Shown: positions 51,185 to 64,000 of the stretch, piece by piece | Layout of the letters: every line of letters starts with the position of its first letter | Numbering within the stretch: position 1 is the first letter of the stretch | DNA from: Zeus faber | Lineage: Eukaryota; Chordata; Actinopteri; Zeiformes; Zeidae | DNA: 64,000 nt | Direction: 5' to 3' | Assembly (NCBI GenBank): GCA_960531495.1 | Contig: OY482866.1 | Span: 3,959,201-4,023,200, forward strand | The notes under the pieces: generated by a model | Databases searched by the model: none | Told to the model about the DNA's origin: nothing | The model's input: only the letters and a program-made list of their open reading frames with translations | Position numbers and translations under genes: made by a program

Positions 51185-51206
51185 TTTATTTATTAGTTTA
51201 TTTATT
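51185..51206 (-). promoter_or_regulatory. Polyadenylation signal cluster of sh3tc1
   Basis: Read on the minus strand, three overlapping or adjacent AATAAA hexamers lie here, about 190-215 nt beyond the sh3tc1 stop. The spacing suits a short 3' UTR. This is inferred from sequence only. Confidence 0.5.
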
Positions 51207-51398
51207 TCCATTTTTTTTATTTATATTATCTGTAGTATCTCAAAATCAATGTAATGTAGGCCATCATTGGATCAAGCAACTGGCCCAGGAGCCAACCAAA
51301 CTGGTTATGTTTGCCCAAAGTTGGTTTGCTACCTGTGGAGCTTTTTAGTCAGTGAGAGTTTGAGTTTGGAGGGCTTTACTGGGCTCACATCCTCGCGG

Positions 51399-53495
<2,097 letters not shown>

Positions 53496-53499
53496 TAAA

Positions 53500-55135
53500 T
53501 AAATAATAATAATAGCTTTATTTATATAGCACCATTAAAAAACAGTTTGCAAAGCTTTAACAGATGAAATAAAAACAGAGTGTTCAGATCAGGAATTTAA
53601 AAGGCAAAGGAACATTAATGAACAGGAAATAAATGTATTCATTGAATTGTAAAAGCAGATAAAGAGACAAAAAATAAATAAATACAATATGATAATTAGA
53701 AATAGAAATAAAATGAAAAAAATAATAAAATAAATAAGTTTGTAAAAAAAATAGATATAGAAAGGGGTCGACATTGCATAAAAGCAGATTTAGAAAAATG
53801 GGTTTTGAGAAGTGATTTAAAATAAGTCACTTACTCTACCGGCCGTATCTCCTCAGGCAGGTCGTTCCAAAGTTGAGGGGCACTGACCGAAAAGGCACGG
53901 TCACCTTTTGTTTTAAGTCTAGACTTTGGAACAGGGCCCCGCCCGCCTGAGGATCTGAGGCTGCACACTGGTGTCAGCATATGTTGTGTAGCTTGGAGTC
54001 AGACCCAGACGTGCTTTAAAAGTGATCAGTAAAATCTTAAAATCGATTCTGAACCCAACAGGGAGCCAATGGAAGGAAGCCAGCTGTGTGATAGTATTGG
54101 TTTGATTCTTGAAATGGTTCTCAGTTGAAGGAAGCAGACTTAGGACTTGAAAGTTAAGGTCAGAGTCAAACAGTACCCCTAAGTTTCTGGCAACAGACTT
54201 CATATTTGCGGACAGACTGCCAAGGCCACTCTCAATTTGACTGGTAGAATTAGGGGGAGTGAACAATATGATTTCTGATTTTGAATTATTAAGCTGAAGG
54301 AAATTATGCGCAATCCCACAGTTGATATCATTGAGACCATCTACAACAGCAGCTAGGCTGTTTGGGTCACCAGGGCTCAGAGGAAGGTATATATGTGTGT
54401 CGTCAATGAAAAGAGACATTGTGTCTTTGGACAATTTGGCCAGGAGGCAGCACATAGATTGAAAATAAAATTGGACCTAAAATAGAACATTGCGGTACAC
54501 CACAGGTAATTTGAGCTGTAGAAGATGAGTCGTTACCTATGGAGATCCTTCTTAAAGGTAGGAATAAAAACCGGGCAAGTGCAGTGTCCTTGATGCCAAT
54601 CCAGGTGTTAAGACGGTCAATTAAAATGGCGTGATCTACAGTGTTAAAGGCTGTACTTAGATCTCAAACAATTAAGGTTGCACTCTCCCCCCTGTCAGCT
54701 GCTACAATTATATCATTGGTTACTTTGAGGAGGGCAGTTTCAGTGCTATGTAAAGATTTAAAGCCAGACAGGAATTTCTCAAAGATGTTATTATGACTCA
54801 TAAAAGCCGAAAGCTGGGTTGATACCACCTTCTCTAAAACCTTTGAAAGAAATGGAAGTTTAGAAATGGGCCTAAAATTGTTAAGAACAGAGGGATCAAG
54901 GTTAGGTTTCTTTAAAAGAGGATGGACGACAGCATGTTTAAAAACAGAGGGAGCTATTTATAATTGATAATATACTGGGTCCAATGGTGTCAATCACCTC
55001 TTTAAGAAATGTGGTGGGGATAATATCAAGACTGCAGGTGGTTGATTTCATGTGGGATTGAGTTTCAACTAAAAGTAATAGTGAAGAAAATGTTCGGCCA
55101 ATGGAAGCATTTGATTTCGCAGATATTTTCACAGA
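53500..55135 (-). mobile_element. L2-clade LINE, 5'-truncated, in the sh3tc1 last intron
   Basis: The 3' tail on the minus strand is GGTGCTATATAAATAAAGCT followed by ATT repeats, a typical L2 end. The minus-strand protein pieces are TTCSLDIIPTTFLKEVIDTI and GPSILSIINSS near 54,950-55,050, CGVPQ near 54,490, the RT box MSLFIDDTHIYLPLSPGDPN near 54,400, HNFLQLNNSKSEIILFTPPN, RNLGVLFDSDLNF and FHWLPVGFRIDFKILLITFK near 54,050. A deletion after DLNF, stops and frameshifts show that it is dead. Confidence 0.85.
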
Positions 55136-55313
55136 TTATGCAACAGTTCTCTTGGCACTGTCAAATGATGCCAGAAAACCCCATGGTGTTTATGCATGCT
55201 GTTTGTACTCTGGCTCTGTGAAAGTGAATGACTGTATGGAACCGTATGGACTTATTCAACTTAACAATAAAGGCGCATCGAATGGCAAGTTTGTATGTCT
55301 CAGAATATAGCTA

Positions 55314-56795
<1,482 letters not shown>

Positions 56796-56799
56796 AAAA

Positions 56800-57285
56800 T
56801 ATTAGATGCACTGATTTTCAGTTCCGATACGATTCCAACAAAAATGTGCCGTTACCAGTACTGAATTCGATAGCAGAGCTCTTTTCTTATTATTATTGGT
56901 GCTAAGTGGTGCAGATATTCCTCTATAACACAATTCGAATTTGTATGCTTTATTAGTTTTAATGTTTTAATATATTCAAAATTGTAATGCTCAAATTTGG
57001 TACAGGGGGGCGTTACGCACGGTTCCGCAGCTCCGATTAGAGCAATCTTTTCTCCAAACAAAGCAAATAAAAAATCATTTTGAATCAATTATTTATTTAT
57101 AAATAAAAAAAAGTCCTGCAACACAGCTGCTGTGCAGTGAGGGTTTGCAGTTCATGGTCCAGCGCATGCTATTGAATGGAATTTGGAATGGCACATGGAT
57201 CAGTCCGATATCGGATGAGTGAATGATGTCAGTATCGGTGCCCGATACCGATTTTGGATCAGATGGGTTCCATCTCTAAAGACAT
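56800..57285. mobile_element. hAT-type MITE remnant (probable)
   Basis: The left end TTAGATGCACTGATTTTCAG and TTCCGATACGATTCC, and the right end GTATCGGTGCCCGATACCGA then CCATCTCTA, resemble the ends of fish hAT MITEs. Degenerate; no target duplication was found. Confidence 0.4.
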
Positions 57286-57384
57286 GTTTTTCGGCTGTCT
57301 CGTGAATCAGTTTATACAGTAGGTTAGTTAGGTTTTAACTACAGCAAGGAGATGGGAGCATATCTCCCTCATTTCAGCATCTAT

Positions 57385-57690
57385 ACAATGGTCAACTACA
57401 CAGGTTAGAATTGATTTTAAGATTCTACTGATAACGTTTAAAGCCTTCCTTGGTCAAGCCGCCAGCTATATTTCAGGACTTTTAGACAGTGTGTACAGTA
57501 GCTTGAGATCCTCAGTTGAGGCCCTCTTGGTTGTTCCAAAGCCTACGCTCAGGACTAAATTTATTTTTGGGGTGGGGACTCCTAGACTCAGGCAGGGCGT
57601 TTTGAAGACTCTTTCAAATCACTTCTGAAAACACATTTTTACATTTACATTTTTATCCAATTTTAACAAGTGTAATCATTCTTTGCTTTT
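57385..57690 (+). mobile_element. L2-clade LINE 3' fragment
   Basis: The plus strand reads RIDFKILLITFKAFLGQAAS, YISGLLDS and LRSSVEALLVVPKPTLRTKF, the C-terminal end of an L2 ORF, followed by a 3' tail. Only the last part is present. Confidence 0.65.
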
Positions 57691-57985
57691 ATTTACTGTA
57701 CATTCCATTTTGTTATATTTGAAACTGACTTTCATTTATTATTTTCTATTAACTTTTATTAAAGGTCTCTTGAATATTCAGTAAGGAGGGACCAATAATA
57801 TTGGGTTTGGATCTCTGATGCCTACTTGGTGACTTGGTGTATCCTAGTATAACTTTTAAGTATTGTATTTGTTTGTTCTTGTGTTTGCAAATTCTGTTTC
57901 CCAATTTGTTGAGTTTAAATGTTGTGATTTAGCTCACAACATTGTGTGTTTTGGCTGAAAAGTAAAAAATTCTGGGTACATACAT

Positions 57986-58393
57986 TGTCATGATCTCCGC
58001 CTTCTTCTACTTTCCCCTCCCTCTCCTTACCGGTCCCATTAGCCCAACTCTATTCACCTGCGCACACAGCTGTTCCAGATCTGTAATCTTACCACTATAT
58101 ATGCCTCTCTCACCAGTCACCCATTGCCAGATTGTCTTCGATGCTTGCACCAGACTCTCCAGCGTTCTCCAGACTGATTCCCTGCTACCGACTCTGCCTC
58201 GCTCCGACCACGTATCCTGCCTGCCACTCCGCCTGTCTTCTGTCTGCACTCCTCGTTATCGAACCTGCCTGTCCCCGACGATGTATCCTGCCTGCCCCCT
58301 GCCTGTCTTCCATCTGCTCTACAAATAAAATACATTACCAAATATTCCTGCCTGTCTTTGTGCTGCAATTGGGTCCTAACCACCCCCGTTACA
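57986..58393 (+). repeat. 5' LTR of the gypsy element
   Basis: Starts TGTCATGATCTCC and ends CCCCCGTTACA. It contains AATAAA near its right third (ACAAATAAAATACATTACC) and a TATATATG box near 58,097. Confidence 0.9.
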
Positions 58394-61300
58394 ATACAAT
58401 CTGGCCAACAATGGACCCAGCATACAACCCCGAGTTGCTGGCACGCCTGGGAAGGGTGGAGTCACAGCTCCAACACCAGGAGGCTGTCCTAGCCTCCACC
58501 TCAGCGGACGTTCGGCTAGCAGCGGCTAGCCAGGAGCAAGGGCTCACCATGCTAGTGGCCCAGGTCCAGCAGCTCGCCATCGCTCTTGGTCAGTTCATCC
58601 CGCCACCTGCTTCCCCGGACCCACCTGCACCGGCCCAGCCTGGGTCTCAGTCAAGGGTCCCGCTCTGTGGTCGATTACGCGATCGACTTCCGCACCCAGG
58701 CTCGACTGAGCGAGTGGAACCCGGCAGCCCAGATTGACGTGTTCCTGATGGGATTAGCAGAGTACGTGAAGGATGAGCTAGTTTCCCACGACCTGCCCAC
58801 CTCTCTCGATGGCAGCATTGAGCTTGCTTCCCATATCGACAGACGCATCCAGGCCCGCCAGCGAGAGAGGCGTCAAGTGGAGCAAGTGGAGCGCCGCCCA
58901 GCAACCCGTCTTCCATGTTCCTCCGGGCCGCCAGCTCTTCCGGCCCGTCAACCCACGAGTGAGGCCTCTCTCATGCGGGTTGGCAGGTCCAGCCTCACCT
59001 CAGAGGAGAAGGAGAGACGCCGGGTGGGGAACCTTTGCCTCTACTGCGGTCTAGCCGGACACTACATTTCCGGGTGTCCGGTAAAAGGACCGGGCTCGCC
59101 AGTGAGGGAGGAGGTCCTGGTGAGCCACACCTCCAAATCCCCCTCCAACCTACGCCCCCCCTGCCAGGCTCGGCTGCTCCTGCCCCAAGGCTCACATTCC
59201 CTCGCCATACTTATTGACTCTGGTTCCGATGTTAACATCATCGACAATAACCTAGCACGGCAGCTGGGTGTTGGTCGAGTTCTCCTGCCTTCTCCGGTAC
59301 CTGCCACTGCCCTGGATGGCCGCCTCCTGGGGACAGTCACCCATCAGACAGTGCCCATCCGCATGCTCCTGTCCGGCAACCACCACGAGACGATAGTTCT
59401 GCATCCTGCACTCACCTCGTCACCCTCTCCTCCTGGGGTTCCCCTGGATCCGGCGTCACAACCCACACCTCGACTGGACCACAGGGGCTATTCTGGGATG
59501 GAGTCCTGCGTGCCATCAGGTCTGCCTGAAGCAAGCTGCCGCACCTCAGCCACCCAACAGCTCCAGCTCCGCACCTGACATGTTGGGGGTCCCCGCCGAG
59601 TACCTCGACTTCAGGGAGGTCTTCAGCAAGGCCAAGGCGACATCCCTACGATATTGCTATCGACCTCCAGCCCGGCTCCGCCCCCCCCCCCAGAGGCCGC
59701 CTGTACTCCCTGTTCGCCCCAGAGAGAGAGGCCATGGACACCTATATTAACGATGCCCTGGCGGCAGGCATCATCTGTCCCTCCTCCCGCTTCTTCTTCT
59801 TGGAGAAGAAGGACAAGTCGCTTCGCCCCTGTATTGACTATCGCGGTCTCAACTACATTACGGTCAAGAACCATTATCCCCTGCCCCTCATCTCATCAGC
59901 CTTCGAACTCCTGGAGGGGGCCACGGTGTTCCCCAAGCTCGACCTACGCAACGCCTACCATGTGGTCCGGGTTCGAGAGGGGGGCGAATGGAAGACGGCG
60001 TTCAACACTCCCTCCGGTCACTACGAATATCTGGTGATGCCTTTTGGTCTCACCAACGCCCCCGCCGTCTTCCAGGCCCTGGTCAATGACGTGCTCAGGA
60101 ACATGCTCAACAAATTCGTCTTCGTGTACCTCGACGACATCCTGATCTTCTCCCGATCCCAAGCTGAGCACGTCCACCACATCCAGACGGTCCTGCAGCG
60201 CCTCCTGGAGAACTCACTCTTTGAAGGCGGAGAAGTGTGAGTTTCACGTCCCGTCCGTCTCCTTCCTGGGGTACGTCGTAGGGAGGGGGACCATCCAGAT
60301 GGACTCCACTAAGATCTCCGCCGTCACCACCTGGCCCGCCCCGGACACCCGCAAACAACTCCAGCGCTTCCTCGGTTTTTCACACTTCTATCGGAGGTTC
60401 ATCCGAGGCTACAGCACAGTGGCTGCCCCCCTCACAGCCCTAACTTCCTGAAGGCACGGTTCACTTCAGCCCCCATTCTGGTATTGCCTGACCCCAAACG
60501 GCAGTTAGGGGTTGAAGTGGACGCCTCCGACATGGGAGTCGGAGCTGTTCTGTCCCAGAGAACCACCTTCGACCAGAAACTTCATCCCTGCGCCTTCTTC
60601 TCCAGGCGTTTAACCTCGGCCGAGAGGAACTACGAAATCGGGAATAGGGAGCTTCTCGCCGTCAAATTGGCCCTGGAGGAGTGGCGACACTGGCTAGAGG
60701 GAACCCAGCTGCCGTTCCTGGGGTGGACCGACCACAAGAACCTGGAGTATATCCAGTCCGCCAGGAGACTGAACTCCAGTCAGGCCCGTTGGGCGCTCTT
60801 CCTCGCATGCAATATCAAACCTGACGCCCTGTCCCGGCAGTTCCAGGAGGAGGAGGAAGACGCTGCTGACCCTGACACCATTCTACCGTCCTCCCGTCTA
60901 GTTGCCACACCCACCCGGGAGGTGGAAGAGAAGGTCAGAGCTGCCGCCCAGGACCAACCTGGCGCATGTCCGCCCGACCGTCTGTTCGTCCTGCCTGACC
61001 TCCGATCCGAGGTTCTCCAGTGGGCTCACAACTCCTGACTCACCGGCCACCCGGGGATCCAGCGGACGAAGGAGGTCGTCCAGCGTCGCTTCTGGTGGCC
61101 CTCCCTGGGTGAGGACGTCCGAGGGTTCGTCAATGCCTGCCCCACCTGTAACCAGCACAAACCCTCTCTTCTTGCTCCTGCTGGTGTCCTACACCCACTG
61201 CCGGTTCCTCATCGCCGCTGGTCTCACATCTCCGTGGACTTCGTTACCCGTCTGCCACCATCTAGCAGCAATTCTACCATCCTGACCGTGGTGGACTGGT

Positions 61301-62544
61301 TTAGCAAGATGGCTCACTTTGTGCCTCTACCGAACCTCCCGTCGGCCAAGGGCACCGCCAAGCTATTATTGTACCACGTCGTCCGCCTCCATGGCATCCC
61401 GGTAGATGTTGTATCCGACCGGGGTCCCCAGTTCGCCTGTCTTCTGGAGGGAGTTCTGTGCGCTCCTGGGGGCCACCGTCAGCCTCTCTTCAGGGTACCA
61501 CCCCGAGTCCAACGGCCAAACAGAGCAGAAGAACCAGGAGATGGAGACGGCCCTTCGCTGCATGACATCACAACACCCGTCGTCCTGGTCCGAGCAGCTT
61601 TTGTGGGTGGAATATGCCCACAACACCCAGTTCGGCCACAGGCCTCTTCCCCTTCCAGTGCGCCTACGGCTTCCAACTGCCTCTGTTCCCGGCCCATGAG
61701 AAGAGGGCTTCCTGTCTGTCCGTCCAGGCCTTCATTCGCCGCTGGCGCAGGACCTGGACCCGGGCCCGGGCCGCCCTCCTCCGAGCCGCTGGCCGCAACG
61801 CCTCTGCCGCCAACCGTCGCCGCTCCCAGGCCCCGGAGTACCAGCCGGGCCAGAAGGTCTGGCTCTCCACCCGGGACCTCCCCCTGAAGGTGGACTCTAA
61901 GAAGCTGGTTCCTCGGTTCATCGGCCCATTCAAGATCGAGAAGGTCGTCAACCCGGTGGCAGTGCGGCTCAAGCTCCCCAGGTCCATGCGCGTCCATCCC
62001 ACCTTCCACGTGTCCAAGGTCAAGCCAGTCAGGGAGAGTGCTCTGGTCCCCTTGGCGCCTCCCCTGCCTCCTCCGCGCTTCATTGACGGGGGTCCTGCCT
62101 TCTCTGTCCGCCGTCTCCTACGTTCCCGCCGCTGTGGGAGAGGCCTGCAGTACCTGGTGGATTGGGAGGGTTACGGCCCGGAGGAGAGGTCCTGGGTCCC
62201 TGCAAGGCACATTCTGGACCACACCCTCATCAGGAGGTTCCATCAGCGCAATCCTGACCAGCCCTCCAGACCAGGTCAACCCTCCCGACCGCAGACCCCA
62301 CCACCTCTCTTGTCTGCGTCCTCCAGCGATGTTTCAGAGGCAGAGGATGTCGACCCTGGGGGTCCTTCCTCCGATGAGGATGTGGCCCATTTAGCGGAGG
62401 ACGAGGAGATGGACGGGGTCTCCGACGAGTACTAGCCCTCCTCTGGACCCCCACCTCCCACCCTGCATGGACTTTTTGGTGTGATTTTCTTTTTTTTTCT
62501 TGTTCGTTTGGGATGTCAGGAGCCGTCCATTGAGGGGGGGGTTC

Positions 62545-62952
62545 TGTCACGATCTCCGCCTTCTTCTACTTTCCCCTCCCTCTCCTTACCTGTCCCATTA
62601 GCCCAACTCTATTCACCTGAGCACACAGCTGTTCCAGATCTGCAATCTAACCACTATATATGCCTCTCTCACCAGTCACCCATTGCCAGTTTGTCTTCGA
62701 TGCTTGCACCAGACTCTCCAGCGTTCTCCAGACTGATTCCCTGCTACCGACTCTGCCTCGCTCCGACCAGGTATCCTGCCTGCCACTCCGCCTGTCTTCT
62801 GCATGCACTCCTTGTTATCGAACCTGCCTGTCCCCGACAATGTATCCTGCCTGCCCCCTGCCTGTCTTCCGTCTGATCTACAAATAAAATACATTACCAA
62901 ATATCCCTGCCTGTCTTTGTGCTGCAATTGGGTCCTAACCACACCCGTTACA
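62545..62952 (+). repeat. 3' LTR of the gypsy element
   Basis: Starts TGTCACGATCTCC directly after a G-rich polypurine tract (TGAGGGGGGGGTTC) and ends CACCCGTTACA. Same length as the 5' LTR. Confidence 0.9.
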
Positions 62953-63044
62953 TACATAAAAATAAATGGGCACATACATAAATAAATATTTAAATTTGTT
63001 TTTATTTGGATCTCTTATGCTATGATTTTTGATAGTTTAAGGGT

Positions 63045-64000
63045 GCAGGCTCCCATCCCAGGGCTCCTCAGCTGCTGTGGATCGGGCGAATCAATGGAAC
63101 TCAGTTGATTCGTCCGATCCTAAAACAGGAAGGAATAATTGTTTGGTTGTCTCCGCAGTGAGAATCAGCGTGCCTGCGAGACCGATCGCATGGGGTGAGT
63201 TCAGCCCGAGATATGAAAGCGGTGATCCGCTGGACTATTTATTTATTGGCCTGCGAGCCCCTGAGTTTTTCCTTTTGGCCCACGAGCGACCATTTGATTT
63301 TAAAAGACTACGCAATAAACACGCCAACCGGCGCTTTTTCACCTCCGCCTGCCTCCTCTTCCTCATTCCCTGGCCCTGCGCCAGTACGCACCTCTACAAG
63401 TGGCACCTGAACGAACATGGAGCAGCGCGAGGCAGAATCCCGGACACCCTCCCCCCTGGAACAGATGGTGGTGGCCCTCTCAACCATGCAGGAACAACAA
63501 GCCCTGCAGTTCCAGGAGATGGTGAGGGTCCGCAAGCAGAACCAGGGGGCACTCCAGGAAAGCCAGCAAGCCATCCAGGTCCTCTGTGAGCGCAGCACAC
63601 CCGGTGAGGAATGACCACTGTGCCCCCCGCCCAGTGACGGAGGAGGATGATCCCGAGGCGTTCCGCGCTAACTTCGATCAAATGGCCCACGAGCAGGCGT
63701 GGTGGCTCGTTCCCCTCCTCTCGAGAGAAGCCCAGCTACCAGCGCATGCCCTACCACCGGAGCAGCGGATGAGCTACGCTGTCTTCCAGAGGGTGGTGAT
63801 GGAACTGGTCGGGAGGACACCTAATGGCCACCACCTGCGCCTTCGGTCACTTCCCTACAACACCGCGGGGCGGATGTTCCTGCACACCCATCAGTTCCTG
63901 GACGCGGCCCAGTGGTGGCTCCAACCGGTAGAGCGCTCCCTGCACAAGATCGAGGCGGTGGCCACCAAACAGTTTGTGGACAATCTCCTGGCCCGCGCCG
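63045..64000 (+). mobile_element. Gypsy LTR end and SCAN-like gag, runs off the window (fossil)
   Basis: LTR-like sequence up to about 63,400, then a plus-strand gag start ([40 protein letters not shown]). Further on, in another frame, comes a SCAN-like capsid region (FRANFDQMAHEQAWWLVPLL, MSYAVFQRVVMELVGRTPNG, FLDAAQWWLQPVERSLHKIE). SCAN-type gag is known from Gmr1-like gypsy elements. It is cut by the window edge; the visible part has at least one interruption. Related to 41,480-42,395. Confidence 0.65.

Larger units (their letters stand above)
57986..62952 (+). mobile_element. Ty3/gypsy chromovirus-type element with both LTRs (fossil)
   Basis: A 4,967-bp element in the sh3tc1 region, opposite in orientation to the gene, with 408-bp LTRs at both ends and a perfect 5-bp duplication TACAT (57,981-57,985 and 62,953-62,957). 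Parts in order: gag from MDPAYNPELLARLGRVESQL, zinc knuckle [14 protein letters not shown], protease ([12 protein letters not shown]), RT ([12 protein letters not shown]), RNase H, integrase core ([25 protein letters not shown]) and chromodomain ([20 protein letters not shown]). By eye the two LTRs differ at about 15 sites (3-4%), which suggests a few million years. It is broken, with roughly half a dozen interruptions. Confidence 0.93.

Noticed and set aside
53589-53774. Phe/Ile/Leu-rich minus-strand frame as a membrane protein
   Set aside because: It is a translation of the A/T-rich tail of an L2 LINE.

Overview
The window is vertebrate nuclear DNA, almost certainly from a ray-finned (teleost) fish. 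It carries spliced vertebrate genes with GT-AG introns. It also holds a dense, mixed load of fish-type repeats: L2, RTE and L1/Tx1-like LINEs, a LINE with a restriction-like endonuclease, Tc1 transposons, hAT and Tigger-like MITEs, Ty3/gypsy and BEL/Pao LTR elements, and many microsatellites. No prokaryotic operon, CRISPR array, rRNA or tRNA gene was seen.

Two host genes lie on the minus strand. The first, htra3, is complete: ten coding exons between 47,148 (ATG) and 12,638 (end of stop) encode a predicted 466-residue secreted serine protease with a signal peptide, IGFBP, Kazal-like, trypsin-like protease and PDZ domains. All nine introns obey GT-AG and keep phase. Intron 1 is about 27 kb, and the other eight together span only about 6.8 kb. 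The second is the 3' end of sh3tc1: two exons at 55,560-55,756 and 51,399-51,653 encode C-terminal TPR repeats, and the rest of the gene lies beyond the right edge or was not found. The pair sh3tc1 then htra3, head to tail, matches human 4p16.1 and supports calling the protease htra3 rather than htra1 or htra4.

Layout from left to right: 1-12.6 kb is the region downstream of htra3, with a BEL/Pao fossil, a CA microsatellite, gypsy pol and LTR pieces, a minus-strand L1-type LINE, MITE pieces and a solo LTR just beyond the htra3 stop. 12.6-19.5 kb holds htra3 exons 10 to 2. 19.5-46.7 kb is htra3 intron 1, filled with nested elements: an L1-type LINE split by a restriction-endonuclease LINE and by a gypsy copy, an L2 LINE, an RTE LINE split by a Tc1, another LINE split by an A-tailed insertion, a second LINE and a Tigger-like MITE, then SCAN-type gypsy gag, Tc1 and hAT remnants. 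46.7-48.2 kb is exon 1 and a GC-rich 5' region. 48.3-51.4 kb is intergenic. 51.4-55.8 kb is the end of sh3tc1, with an L2 LINE in its last intron. 57.99-62.95 kb is a nearly full-length gypsy chromovirus-type fossil with 408-bp LTRs and a 5-bp target duplication. A further gypsy gag region runs off the right end.

The more interesting signals are a possible PDZ-less htra3 short form by read-through of intron 7, a solo LTR that supplies the first AATAAA after the htra3 stop, an exon 2 splice donor that opens straight into a (GT)n microsatellite, a structured A-tailed small retroposon present twice, a 1-kb A-tailed insertion with a 17-bp target duplication, and an 83-bp core that is followed by different microsatellites at its two locations. 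All family calls come from reading motifs by eye; no database search was possible.
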